Shown: positions 1 to 8,155 of the stretch, in pieces
Numbering within the stretch: the stretch's first letter is position 1
Layout: every line of letters starts with the position of its first letter
Origin: Coxiellaceae bacterium UBA6002
GTDB lineage: Bacteria > Pseudomonadota > Gammaproteobacteria > UBA6002
NCBI GenBank assembly: GCA_002429595.1
Contig: DJAM01000125.1
Coordinates: 4,368 to 33,492, forward strand
Direction of reading: 5' to 3'
Length of the DNA stretch: 29,125 nucleotides
Program-made: the position numbers and the translations under genes
The notes under the pieces: generated by a model
Seen by the model: the letters and a program-made list of their open reading frames with translations, nothing else
What the model was told of the DNA's origin: nothing
Database searches by the model: none

Positions 1-53
1 CCCGCATGGCCGCCACCAACGACAATAACATCAAAATGATAGGGCGTAGACAT
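1..53 (-). CDS. mnmG: MnmG (GidA), N-terminal fragment cut by the window edge
   Basis: Only the first 17 codons are inside the window, starting at the ATG at 53. They read MSTPYHFDVIVVGGGHAG, the N-terminal FAD-binding (GxGxxG-type Rossmann) signature of MnmG. With MnmE this enzyme places the carboxymethylaminomethyl group on the wobble uridine of certain tRNAs. The start lies two bases after the mnmE stop codon (TAG CA ATG), so the two partner subunits are translationally close and almost certainly cotranscribed. The assignment rests on the short N-terminus plus the mnmE neighbour. Confidence 0.88.
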   Translation of the reverse strand, partial: MSTPYHFDVIVVGGGHA

Positions 54-55
54 TG

Positions 56-1414
56 CTATTTTCCAATACAAAACGTTGAGAAGATTTTTCCGAGTAAATC
101 ATCGGAACGAAACTCGCCAGTGATTTCGTTCAGCACATTTTGAGCTTGTCTCAATTCTTCTGCAACTAATTCACCGGCTTGATAAACCAGGAGCTGTTCT
201 TGGGCATTTTCAAAATGGCTACTCGCTCTGTGAAGGGCGTCTAGATGACGTCTTCTGGCCAAATAAACTGTTTCTTGTCCTTCAAAACCGACACAACTTT
301 TAAGATGGTCTTTCAATTCTGTCATTCCCTCACCGGTCTTTACAGAGATATTAATCACCGGATAATTTAGGATATTAGAAGCGCCATTCTCAGTGGTTAA
401 ATCGATCTTATTTCGAATGATGATTAACTTAGTTGCTTGATCAGAGAATTTTTTTACTAATTCATGCTGTGCTAAGTCAGCAAATGTCATTTTAGATCCA
501 TCAACCACTAATAAGATTCGATCCGCTTGGGCTACTTCGTTGAAAGCTCTTCGGACCCCTTCTGCCTCTATTTGATCACTTGAATCCCGAAGGCCTGCCG
601 TGTCGACTAAGCGTAAGGGCATACCATCGATTAGAATATCTTCTTTGAGCACATCGCGTGTAGTACCTGGCTGATCACTCACGATAGCAGTTTGTTCGCC
701 GCTTAAGTAGTTGAGTAAACTGGACTTTCCTGCATTAGGATGACCCACGATGACCACTCGCAGGCCTTCATTTAAAGCGGCGCCTTGTTTCGTGCGATCC
801 AATGTTTTGTTTAGTTGTAAAATAATGTGCTGCAGCTGCGCCAGAATTTTGCCATCCGACAGAAAATCAATTTCTTCCTCTGGGAAATCGATTGCTGCTT
901 CAACATACATACGCAAAGCAATTACAAGCTCAACTAAGCGAGTGACTTCCTCAGAGAAATGTCCCTGTAAAGAATGAATGGCGCCTCGAGCAGCTGCTAC
1001 CGAGGAAGCTTCGATTAAATCTGCAATCGCTTCGGCTTGTGCAAGATCGATTTTATTATTTAAAAATGCTCTTTCCGAGAATTCTCCTGGCTTTGCTAAC
1101 CTAGCTCCTAACTCGGAGACCCGCTGTAACAATAGATCCATAACGACGGTGCCGCCATGCCCGTGCAGTTCTAAAACATCTTCGCCAGTAAATGAATGAG
1201 GTTTTTTAAAATAAAGCGCAAGGCCTTGGTCGATCAAATGCCCATCTGCCGTCTTAAAGCCAGAAAAAATAGCTTTGCGAGGCTCTGGAACTAAGCCTAA
1301 TAACGCTACTGCAATTTTGGAAACATCTTGGCCTGATATACGAATGATACCAACGCCACCTTTTCCAGGTGGCGTAGCCTTAGCGGCAATAGTATCAAAA
1401 TTGAGTGTGTGCAT
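56..1414 (-). CDS. mnmE: tRNA modification GTPase MnmE (TrmE)
   Basis: This is a 452-residue protein of normal family length. The N-terminal part (about 1-120) is the formyl-THF-binding TrmE-N domain. A helical domain flanks a G domain whose motifs are all visible: P-loop GHPNAGKSS at 224-232, GTTRD (G2), DTAGLRD (G3) and NKID (G4). The protein ends in CIGK, the C-terminal Cys-containing motif typical of MnmE. It acts as a dimer with MnmG in cytosolic tRNA wobble-U34 modification. The start ATG lies two bases after the yidC stop (TAA TC ATG), and the stop lies two bases before mnmG, so the gene is part of one long rpmH-to-mnmG transcription unit. Nothing is missing. Confidence 0.97.
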   Translation of the reverse strand: MHTLNFDTIAAKATPPGKGGVGIIRISGQDVSKIAVALLGLVPEPRKAIFSGFKTADGHLIDQGLALYFKKPHSFTGEDVLELHGHGGTVVMDLLLQRVSELGARLAKPGEFSERAFLNNKIDLAQAEAIADLIEASSVAAARGAIHSLQGHFSEEVTRLVELVIALRMYVEAAIDFPEEEIDFLSDGKILAQLQHIILQLNKTLDRTKQGAALNEGLRVVIVGHPNAGKSSLLNYLSGEQTAIVSDQPGTTRDVLKEDILIDGMPLRLVDTAGLRDSSDQIEAEGVRRAFNEVAQADRILLVVDGSKMTFADLAQHELVKKFSDQATKLIIIRNKIDLTTENGASNILNYPVINISVKTGEGMTELKDHLKSCVGFEGQETVYLARRRHLDALHRASSHFENAQEQLLVYQAGELVAEELRQAQNVLNEITGEFRSDDLLGKIFSTFCIGK

Positions 1415-1416
1415 GA

Positions 1417-3084
1417 TTAAGAACTACTAACGCGCCCTTTTTTGGCAACCGCCTTTTTCTTTTTTCCCTGGGTGTTTTCAACCTTCTTCATGATGTACCA
1501 CTGCTGAAGGATCGATAAGCAGTTATTTACCAACCAATAGAGCACCAAACCAGAGGGGAAGGTGGCAAATAATAGCGTGAAGACCACAGGGAAGAGCATC
1601 ATCATTTTCGCTTGCACTGGATCTGGTGGTGGTGGATTTAAACGTTGCTGGAACATCCAACTCAACCCCATCAAAATGGGTAATACGTAGTAAGGATCTT
1701 TTACAGATAAATCATGAATCCAGAAGATAAATGGAGCTTGACGAAGTTCAACGCTTTCAATTAACACATAGTAAAGGGCGATGAAGACAGGAATCTGAAC
1801 CAACATTGGCAAACAACCACCCAGAGGGTTTACCTTCTCTTTACGATAAAGCTCCATCGTTGCTTGGCTTAATTTTTGCCGATCATCGCCATAGCGATCC
1901 TTAAGAGCGAGTAGTTTCGGCTGCAAGGCCTTCATTTTCGCCATAGAACGATAACTGCTTTCGGAAAGCTTATAAAATAACAGCTTAATCAACACCGTTA
2001 CGAGGATAATAGCGAGACCCCAATTACCAACAAATCGATAAATCCACTGCATTACTTTGAAAATAGGAACTGAAAAGATCGATAACCAACCATAATCAAT
2101 AGTCAAATCTAAATTTGGAGCTACTTGCTTTAGATTGGCGGTAATTTCAGGACCCGAGTACAAGGTGCTGTTGATAGTTTGAGTTTGCGAAGGCGCGATA
2201 GTGACATTTGGAGTTTGATAACCAATTGTATAAATTCGATCAGCCGGTTTATCGGACGAATTTAACGGCTGGACACTGCTGTAATAACGAAGATTTTCTT
2301 GCTGATTTGGCGCCCAAGCGCTAATAAAATAGCGTTCCTGCATCGCTAACCAGCCACCTTTGATATTACGATCGAGGTTTCCTTTGTCCATTTCTTTGTA
2401 GCTAATTTTTTCATACGGCTTTTCGGCACTCGAAATAGCGGCACCTGTGTAAGTCTTCAAGCCAAACGTTCCGGTATCCGCTGTTAAGCCTCGGCGCTTA
2501 ATTTGATTATAAGAAGACCCCGACCACGGTTGGTTACCCGTGTTGGTTATTTGAGAGCTCAAACCAATATCATATTTGCCTCTCTTGAACGTATAAGTCT
2601 TTTGCACATCAAGACCATCTGCTTTACCACTCAAGGTAACAGATAAATCGTTGCTATTAGGGTCGAGCTGATAAGAACTAACAGCGGTATTGAAGATCGT
2701 TTTTGAAGTATCGACGTTATTACCCACGATACCTGTTTCTACTGCATAAAACTTATTTATATCAGGCGTGACCAGACTTTGTGGATCGTTAGGAGTTTCG
2801 TAAGAGGTGGGGTATTTAGGCAATTTAAGAGAAACAATGTTGCCACCTAGCTTATCAATTTGAACATCTAGGACGTCTGTTTTGACGTTCACTAAACGAT
2901 CTTCTGACACGGTAGCAGAGCCAGGAGTAGCTTGCGATGAAGGTACAGCACCTGCAAATGATGTTGGTGCGGCGCTTGCCGCCACAGGAGCAGGCTTTGG
3001 AGCATAATCGGTTTCCCAAGCATTCCAAAGAAAAAATCCAATGATAGCTAATGCAAAGTAAAGAAAAATTTTTCGATCGTACAT
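1417..3084 (-). CDS. yidC: Membrane protein insertase YidC
   Basis: This 555-residue protein matches the gammaproteobacterial form. An N-terminal membrane anchor (about 7-21, ending in WNAWETDY) precedes a large periplasmic beta-rich domain (about 60-330). The conserved insertase core follows, with five transmembrane segments in the family pattern, including GNWGLAIILVTVLIKL and GGCLPMLVQIPVFIALYYVL. The C-terminus is basic (KKKKAVAKKG), as usual for ribosome contact. YidC inserts inner-membrane proteins alone or with SecYEG. It lies between yidD (39 bases upstream) and mnmE (2 bases downstream), the standard order. A proline/alanine-rich linker follows the first membrane segment. Confidence 0.97.
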   Translation of the reverse strand: MYDRKIFLYFALAIIGFFLWNAWETDYAPKPAPVAASAAPTSFAGAVPSSQATPGSATVSEDRLVNVKTDVLDVQIDKLGGNIVSLKLPKYPTSYETPNDPQSLVTPDINKFYAVETGIVGNNVDTSKTIFNTAVSSYQLDPNSNDLSVTLSGKADGLDVQKTYTFKRGKYDIGLSSQITNTGNQPWSGSSYNQIKRRGLTADTGTFGLKTYTGAAISSAEKPYEKISYKEMDKGNLDRNIKGGWLAMQERYFISAWAPNQQENLRYYSSVQPLNSSDKPADRIYTIGYQTPNVTIAPSQTQTINSTLYSGPEITANLKQVAPNLDLTIDYGWLSIFSVPIFKVMQWIYRFVGNWGLAIILVTVLIKLLFYKLSESSYRSMAKMKALQPKLLALKDRYGDDRQKLSQATMELYRKEKVNPLGGCLPMLVQIPVFIALYYVLIESVELRQAPFIFWIHDLSVKDPYYVLPILMGLSWMFQQRLNPPPPDPVQAKMMMLFPVVFTLLFATFPSGLVLYWLVNNCLSILQQWYIMKKVENTQGKKKKAVAKKGRVSSS

Positions 3085-3123
3085 AGTTTCACTTCGATAA
3101 AAATGGTTTCAAAAGTCCATAAT

Positions 3124-3390
3124 TCAAGGTTTTATCTCATTCGTCTTTGAGACTGGATCAAAGCCACCCGGATGGAAAGGATGACAACGCAAGAGACGTT
3201 TGATAATTAAATAACTTCCTTTTATTAAATTATGTTGTCTTAGTGCTTCGAGCGCGTAGTGGGAGCAGCTTGGATAAAATCGACAGCGGTTCCCCAATAA
3301 CGGACTGATGAGATATTGATAACCTTTTAAAACGATTATCAACCCTTTTCGTAAAACCTGACTAACTTTGTCCAAAGAACCTCTAAGCAT
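3124..3390 (-). CDS. yidD: Membrane protein insertion efficiency factor YidD
   Basis: This is an 88-residue protein with the YidD hallmarks: GYQYLISPLLG, the cysteine-containing CRFYPSCSHYALEAL, and CHPFHPGGFDPV near the C-terminus. It is a small membrane-associated protein thought to assist YidC. From the ATG at 3390 it overlaps the rnpA 3' end by 52 bases. A TTG at 3375, with AGAGG just upstream, would give a protein closer to the E. coli start, so the exact start is uncertain. The rnpA overlap is common in this gene cluster. Confidence 0.9.
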   Translation of the reverse strand: MLRGSLDKVSQVLRKGLIIVLKGYQYLISPLLGNRCRFYPSCSHYALEALRQHNLIKGSYLIIKRLLRCHPFHPGGFDPVSKTNEIKP

Positions 3391-3704
3391 TTAGTTATCT
3401 CAAGGTTACTTACCCCCTCTAATTCGGAGTAAACAACAAAGATAAAATCAAAACATATCGCTAATTCGTGCTGATTTACTCTGAAATATTCTCGCACAAC
3501 ACGTCTTATACGATTGCGATCCACAGCTTTTGGTATTTGCTTTTTTGAAATAACAATACCGATGCGTGAATAGGGTAGTTCATTTTTACAGACTAGAAGA
3601 TTTAAGCCTTTAAACCGAAATCTTTGAGCGTTTTTATAAACCTTCTGAAAACTGCTAGGCGCTCTAAGTTTTAACTCTTTCCCTAACCTGTTTTGCTTAA
3701 GCAC
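3339..3704 (-). CDS. rnpA: Ribonuclease P protein component
   Basis: This 121-residue basic protein helps the RNase P RNA bind precursor tRNA for 5'-end maturation. The family motif is visible as AVDRNRIRRVVREYFR (about residues 55-70), with an upstream RIGIVISKK strand. The start is GTG at 3704, overlapping the last 8 bases of rpmH in another frame (AAGTGCTTAAGC), which suggests translational coupling. The 3' end overlaps yidD. The length is normal. Confidence 0.95.
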   Translation of the reverse strand: MLKQNRLGKELKLRAPSSFQKVYKNAQRFRFKGLNLLVCKNELPYSRIGIVISKKQIPKAVDRNRIRRVVREYFRVNQHELAICFDFIFVVYSELEGVSNLEITKCLEVLWTKLVRFYEKG

Positions 3705-3831
3705 TTAATGATTTACGGCCTTTGCGTCTTCTGCTGTTAATGACTTTGCGACCGTTGGCGGTAGCCATGCGAGCACGAAATCCATGGACTCGTTTTCTTT
3801 TAAGATTACTAGGTTGAAAAGTTCTTTTCAT
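3697..3831 (-). CDS. rpmH: 50S ribosomal protein L34
   Basis: This 44-residue protein starts MKRTFQPSNLKRKRVHGFRA and is rich in Arg and Lys throughout, ending GRKSLSA. This is the near-invariant L34 sequence. It is a component of the large ribosomal subunit. It is the promoter-proximal gene of the rpmH-rnpA-yidD-yidC-mnmE-mnmG unit and overlaps the rnpA GTG start by 8 bases. No transcription signal separates it from rnpA. The gene borders the candidate origin region at 3832-4214. Confidence 0.98.
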   Translation of the reverse strand: MKRTFQPSNLKRKRVHGFRARMATANGRKVINSRRRKGRKSLSA

Positions 3832-3861
3832 GGTCTTCTCTGCGGTGAAATAAAACAGCTA

Positions 3862-3889
3862 AGGATAACAGGGCCTCATATTTTTTCAA
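3862..3889 (-). promoter_or_regulatory. Candidate sigma70 promoter for the rpmH operon
   Basis: Read on the minus strand, TTGAAA (3884-3889) and TATCCT (3862-3867) are separated by 16 bases. Transcription would start about 25 bases upstream of the L34 start codon. The -10 has two mismatches to TATAAT, so this is a plausible but unproven call. Confidence 0.35.
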
Positions 3890-3946
3890 GGTAAAGATCA
3901 TTATTTCGAAATAAGACATTAAATTAATATAATTATTTATATTTTA

Positions 3947-3983
3947 TTATTGTGATTATTAGGGGGCCCCCTTATTGTGATTA
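3947..3983. repeat. 12-base direct repeats flanking a GGGGGCCCCC palindrome
   Basis: TTATTGTGATTA occurs at 3947-3958 and again at 3972-3983, a 25-base period. Between the copies is the perfect palindrome AGGGGGCCCCCT (3961-3972), a striking G/C block in an otherwise A/T-rich stretch. The arrangement resembles a protein-binding site or iteron-like element of the candidate origin. Its function is unknown. Confidence 0.6.
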
Positions 3984-4039
3984 ACCTTATAATATCTATA
4001 AATATCAATTTGTTACATGATTTTTGGTGGGAAATTTTC

Positions 4040-4048
4040 TGTGGATAA
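4040..4048 (-). promoter_or_regulatory. Perfect DnaA box
   Basis: The plus strand reads TGTGGATAA, the complement of the consensus TTATCCACA, within the AT-rich region beside rpmH. I found no comparable 9-mer upstream of dnaA itself. A single box can occur by chance, so its weight comes from the location and the weaker neighbouring boxes. Confidence 0.6.
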
Positions 4049-4214
4049 GCTTGGGGATAGATATAGATAACATTTAACAACTTTTGAGGAGCCCTAAGTA
4101 TTTACAGTCTATGCACAGTAATAATACAAACAATCAACAGTTTAATAAGAGCCAAATTGCAGCTACTTTGTGATATAGTTTCTCTTTCCAAATGACTCTA
4201 ACAAGGATGAAAAG

Positions 4215-4652
4215 ATGACTAAATACAAGAAAATATTATTAGCTGTCGAATTGGACACCAGTTGTGATGATTACCCAGTCAAAAAAGCTTGCCAGTTGCG
4301 TGAAGATTTCGGGGCTGAGCTTTACTTGATTCACGCTATCGAAAACTTAAGCAGTTATGGTGCCGCCTATGGCGTTGTAGCGGGCGCGGATATTGAAGAA
4401 ATGCTGCTAACGAATGCCAAAGAAGCCATGACTAAATTGGGCACGAAAACCGAGGTTCCCGATACCAAGCAAATCATTAAAGTGGGCTCTGCAAAAAATA
4501 TTATTTTGGACGAAGCAGCTGATTTAGGGATTGACCTTATCATTGTAGGAAGCCATGGACGTCACGGCATTAGATTATTGTTGGGTTCGACAGCGAACGC
4601 TGTATTACATGGTGCAAAATGTGACGTTTTGGCCGTACGGATAAAAGGATAA
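4215..4652 (+). CDS. Universal stress protein, UspA family
   Basis: This single-domain Usp has 145 residues. The nucleotide-binding signature G-x2-G-x8-G-S is present at 112-125 (GSHGRHGIRLLLGS), following the typical VGSAKNIILDEAADLGIDLIIVG strand-helix-strand. Such proteins form cytosolic dimers, often ATP-binding, and are linked to stress survival. AAGGA at 4203-4207 is the likely ribosome site. An overlapping ATG AAA AGA TGA at 4207-4218 begins just upstream, and its TGA overlaps the usp ATG. The gene is transcribed alone, divergent from rpmH and convergent with rsmB (4 bases between stops). Confidence 0.93.
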   Translation: MTKYKKILLAVELDTSCDDYPVKKACQLREDFGAELYLIHAIENLSSYGAAYGVVAGADIEEMLLTNAKEAMTKLGTKTEVPDTKQIIKVGSAKNIILDEAADLGIDLIIVGSHGRHGIRLLLGSTANAVLHGAKCDVLAVRIKG

Positions 4653-4656
4653 AACT

Positions 4657-5943
4657 TTATTTCTTTTGCAGTAACGCAAAGTAAAAGCCATCCATTCCAG
4701 CCACCATTCCTGGTAAAATTTGTCTCCCTGGGGACATTGCAATCCCCCAGGAAGCTGGTATTTGCTGTTCGATACAATCGGGATGATTAGCCATAAATTT
4801 ACTAACGATCTTCGAATTTTCCTCAGGTAGAACTGAACAGGTCACATAAAGCAACCATCCTTGCGGCTTCAGGGTGGGCCATAAGGTCTCCAGGGCTTCC
4901 GACTGTATCTTTCCTAGCTTTGATAAGTCCTCATGTCTTCGTAGCAGCTTAATATCGGGATGTCTATTGATGACGCCTGTGGCTGAGCACGGAGCATCTA
5001 AAAGAATTCGATCAAATTGGTTTTGGTCCCACCAGTTTAAGTCGGTGACGCTATGATGAACAATCTGCGCATTTAAATCCAAACGTTGAAGATTTTCGCG
5101 TAGCAATGCTAGGCGTTTGTCATCGTTATCTAGTGCAACTAATGATTTTAGATGCGGTTGCATCTCCAATAAATGACAGGTTTTGCCACCTGGTGCAGCA
5201 CAGGCGTCTAAGATGCGATCATTTTCTTCTGGCCGAAGGATTTGCGCTGCTAATTGAGCAGCTCCGTCTTGTATAGAGAATAAACCTTCTTCGAATCCTG
5301 GTAGGTGCTTAACATCGACTGGCGTGTTAATAACTAAACCAGTTTCGGTGTAGGGAATTTCTATTACGCTGATATTATTTGCCGTTAGGCGTTTTTTATA
5401 ATCGTCGCGTGTCATTTTTAAAGCATTAACACGAATACACAACAATGGATGCGAGTTATTTGCTTCAAGGATTTCGTGCCAAGATTGCCAAGCATTCTCG
5501 ATGGAGTTAATTAGCCAACTCGGATGAGCGTAGTTAGCAACCTTGTCCGTAGCGATTTTTTCTTCTAGCATTGTTTTGTTCTTGAGATAGTTTCGCAACA
5601 CCCCATTGATCAATTTAGTCGCCCATTCTTTATGTAAGCGGCGAGCAACTTCAACTGTTTCTGAAATTGCGGCATAATCGGGAACGCGCATAAAAATAAG
5701 TTGGTAGAGTCCTAACAAGATAAGAATTTTAATATCTTGGTCTTTTGCTTTAAGGGGTTTTTGGATAAAGAAATTGGCTATAAATTCCAATCGAAAATAC
5801 CAACGGGCAACTCCATAACATAACTCCTGCACTAAACCACGATCCTTAATTGCAACTTTTTCAAATTCAGGACGTAGTTGTGATAATGATTTTTTTTGAA
5901 CAATGAGTGCCAATAAAATTTGGGTCGCTATAAGACGAGCCAT
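4657..5943 (-). CDS. rsmB: 16S rRNA (cytosine-967 C5)-methyltransferase RsmB (Sun)
   Basis: This 428-residue protein has an N-terminal NusB-like RNA-binding domain (about 1-130) followed by a SAM-dependent methyltransferase fold. The SAM loop DACAAPGGKTCHLLE is at 246-260. The two catalytic-type cysteines are Cys319 in LLDAPCSATG and Cys369 in VTCSVLPEEN. It makes m5C967 of 16S rRNA. The start ATG at 5943 is two bases after the glyS stop, so it is the last gene of the glyQ-glyS-rsmB unit. In many gammaproteobacteria rsmB instead follows fmt. Confidence 0.96.
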   Translation of the reverse strand: MARLIATQILLALIVQKKSLSQLRPEFEKVAIKDRGLVQELCYGVARWYFRLEFIANFFIQKPLKAKDQDIKILILLGLYQLIFMRVPDYAAISETVEVARRLHKEWATKLINGVLRNYLKNKTMLEEKIATDKVANYAHPSWLINSIENAWQSWHEILEANNSHPLLCIRVNALKMTRDDYKKRLTANNISVIEIPYTETGLVINTPVDVKHLPGFEEGLFSIQDGAAQLAAQILRPEENDRILDACAAPGGKTCHLLEMQPHLKSLVALDNDDKRLALLRENLQRLDLNAQIVHHSVTDLNWWDQNQFDRILLDAPCSATGVINRHPDIKLLRRHEDLSKLGKIQSEALETLWPTLKPQGWLLYVTCSVLPEENSKIVSKFMANHPDCIEQQIPASWGIAMSPGRQILPGMVAGMDGFYFALLQKK

Positions 5944-5945
5944 TC

Positions 5946-8027
5946 TTAGCGATTGTCTTGCTGCAAAAGAGAGATGTCTGCGATTTGCAAAAATAATTGC
6001 CTTAAATTATTTAGCAAAAGTAAACGATTGTCTCTTAATGCAAGATCATCGACCATCACCATCACCTCATCAAAAAAACGATCTATTGGTTCGCGAAGTG
6101 TCGCTAATAGAGTGAGAGCTTCTTGATAGCGAAAAGCTGAGCAAAGTTCTTCTATTTTTTGAGACTGTTCTTCGATGATATTAGCTAACTGTTTTTCGGC
6201 ATCAAGTTGTAGTAACGCATAATTAAAATGACTATGTGGAGGTAGTGGTGATTGTTTAAAAATGTTACTGACACGTTTATTTGCAGCAGCTAAAGCTCCT
6301 GCTTCGGGCAGTTGTTGGAAGAAATGAATTGCATTGATGCGATAATCAAAATCAAGCGGTGATGTGGGACGCTTAGCGAGTACCGCAGCAAAAGCAGTTG
6401 CGTGAATACCTTTTTCTAAATACCAAGTACGCAAACGCTCTAAACAAAATTCGAAAACTTCTTCAACAACTGCTTCATGATTTTGTTCGTTATACTTTTG
6501 GGCGGCGACTTTCAATAAAGCATGTAAATCAAGTGGTAAATGATTTTCAATCATAATGCGAACAAGTCCTAATGCTGCTCGTCTAAGTGCAAAAGGATCT
6601 TTGTCGCCGGTGGGAGCCTGACCAATACTAAATATACCGGTTAGAGTATCTAATCGATCTGCAATGGCGCAAGCGTTACCTAGCAATGTCGTCGGTAAGG
6701 TATCACCCGCAAACCGAGGTAGATAATGTTCTTTGATAGCAATGGCAATATCGATGAACTCATTGTTATGCAGCGCATAATAATAACCCATGACTCCTTG
6801 CAGCTCTGGAAACTCGCCTACCATTTCAGTCGTAAGATCCGCTTTACATAATAATCCGGCTCGACTTGCAGCGAGTGGATCGCTTTCTAACTGTTCTGCT
6901 ATGTGACTAGCGAGTGAGGCAATTCGTGTAGCTTTATCGTATAACGTCCCTAACTTATTTTGAAACACTACATTCTTAAGTTGCTCTAGATAATGCTCGA
7001 TGCCATTTTTCAAATCAGTATGAAAAAAGAATTCAGCATCTGCTAACCGCGCACGCATGACTCGTTCATTTCCTGTAATCACTTCCGCCGTTTGTTTGCT
7101 TTCAATATTTGCAATCGTCACAAAGTAAGGGAGTAAATCTTGATCTTGATTTACCACTGGAAAGCATTTTTGATGCGTTTTCATCGAGGAAATCAAAGCT
7201 TCTTTAGGTACATCGAGAAAACGCTGATCAAATTTTCCTAATAAAGCTACAGGCCATTCAACTAATCCTGTTACTTCATCAAGCAAATCTTCGTCGATGA
7301 TAACAGTACTATTCGGTGGAGTAATTTTAAGTAACTCCTCGCGAATGATGTTTTTTCGTTCGTCATATTGTGCAACAACATAACCTTTAGTTTTCAATAA
7401 TTCGTCATATGAGGCTGGATCAGTTACCGTAAGCCATTGTGGATGATGGAATCGGTGACCGCCCGTTTTGTTATTGGTTTTCAGTTCAAACAAATTTCCG
7501 GCGACAATGTCGTTGCCATGCATCATGACCACCCAATGAACGGGTCTAATAAAACTGACATCTTTTGATCCCCAACGCATTGGTTTGGGGATAGGTAGTG
7601 ACGAAATGGCATCCTCTACGATTTTGGGTGCAAGCTCATCAATATTTTTACCTGTAATTTGTTGCTGACAGACTATACATTCACCTTTAGGCGTTGCAAT
7701 AGTTTTGAGTTCAGTTACCGTCACACCGCATGATTTGGCAAAACCTAAAGCCGCAGGAGTTGGTTCACCTTGCGCATCAAATGCTAAGGATTTTAAAGGT
7801 CCGATTTTATCAATTGTTTTATCAGGCTGTCTTGCTGCTAAATTTTTTACAAGTAAAGCAATGCGGCGAGGCGTTACGAACGATTGAATATCGCTATAGC
7901 TCAATTCTGCTTTAATTAAAGATTCTTCAATTTCATCGCTAAAAGAAGAGGCAAATCGTTGTAAAGATTTTGGCGGTAATTCTTCAGTTCCAATTTCAAC
8001 TAAAAAATCTTTTTTTTCTTGATGCAT
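5946..8027 (-). CDS. glyS: Glycyl-tRNA synthetase beta subunit
   Basis: This 693-residue protein is the usual length for the beta chain of the bacterial alpha2beta2 glycyl-tRNA synthetase. It opens with FLVEIGTEELPPKSL, the conserved N-terminus of the beta subunit, and contains the central FVTIANIESKQ and GNERVMRARLADAEFFF motifs. The C-terminal tRNA-binding region is present. It charges tRNA-Gly with GlyQ in the cytosol. The gap to glyQ is 88 bases and is almost entirely occupied by a palindromic repeat (8073-8155). Translational coupling seen in other genomes is therefore probably disturbed here. Confidence 0.97.
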   Translation of the reverse strand: MHQEKKDFLVEIGTEELPPKSLQRFASSFSDEIEESLIKAELSYSDIQSFVTPRRIALLVKNLAARQPDKTIDKIGPLKSLAFDAQGEPTPAALGFAKSCGVTVTELKTIATPKGECIVCQQQITGKNIDELAPKIVEDAISSLPIPKPMRWGSKDVSFIRPVHWVVMMHGNDIVAGNLFELKTNNKTGGHRFHHPQWLTVTDPASYDELLKTKGYVVAQYDERKNIIREELLKITPPNSTVIIDEDLLDEVTGLVEWPVALLGKFDQRFLDVPKEALISSMKTHQKCFPVVNQDQDLLPYFVTIANIESKQTAEVITGNERVMRARLADAEFFFHTDLKNGIEHYLEQLKNVVFQNKLGTLYDKATRIASLASHIAEQLESDPLAASRAGLLCKADLTTEMVGEFPELQGVMGYYYALHNNEFIDIAIAIKEHYLPRFAGDTLPTTLLGNACAIADRLDTLTGIFSIGQAPTGDKDPFALRRAALGLVRIMIENHLPLDLHALLKVAAQKYNEQNHEAVVEEVFEFCLERLRTWYLEKGIHATAFAAVLAKRPTSPLDFDYRINAIHFFQQLPEAGALAAANKRVSNIFKQSPLPPHSHFNYALLQLDAEKQLANIIEEQSQKIEELCSAFRYQEALTLLATLREPIDRFFDEVMVMVDDLALRDNRLLLLNNLRQLFLQIADISLLQQDNR

Positions 8028-8072
8028 GAAGTGCCTCTAATAATGATGTGGCGCAATGTAGTTAGGTGTAGT

Positions 8073-8155
8073 TTCTTGTCATTCCCGCGAAAGCGGAAAT
8101 CCATGCTACGTGTAGCTAGAAGCATGGATTCCCGCTTTCGCGGGAATGACAAGAA
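8073..8155. repeat. 83-bp palindromic repeat (dRS3-like, ATTCCC-N8-GGGAAT core)
   Basis: Arms of 35 bases at 8073-8107 and 8121-8155 are reverse complements with one mismatch, around a 13-base loop. The right arm contains ATTCCC-N8-GGGAAT at 8131-8150, the same core as the Neisseria dRS3 repeat. A related element closes the window at 29060. It lies inside the glyQ-glyS gap and forms the 3' end of glyQ. A hairpin this strong in the mRNA could stabilise the message or attenuate glyS. No transposase is present, so it is a non-autonomous element. Confidence 0.9.

Larger units (their letters stand above)
3832..4214. other. Gene-free AT-rich region with DnaA box: candidate oriC
   Basis: No coding frame is credible in these 383 bases between the divergent rpmH and usp genes. 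A perfect DnaA box (TTATCCACA on the minus strand) is at 4040-4048. One-mismatch matches are CTATGCACA at 4109-4117 (plus) and TTAATCACA, the complement of 3977-3985. Further GATAA/GATAG-type near-matches lie at 3860-3868, 4052-4060 and 4065-4072. An almost pure A/T tract at about 3913-3960 could be the unwinding element. The rpmH-proximal intergenic space is the oriC position in Pseudomonas-type genomes. Here dnaA is not on the other side, so the call is tentative. Confidence 0.45.

Noticed and set aside
750..1199. Plus-strand open frames of 73-75 codons inside mnmE
   Set aside because: They are antisense to an intact, strongly conserved gene, show no family resemblance and have no promoter or ribosome site of note.
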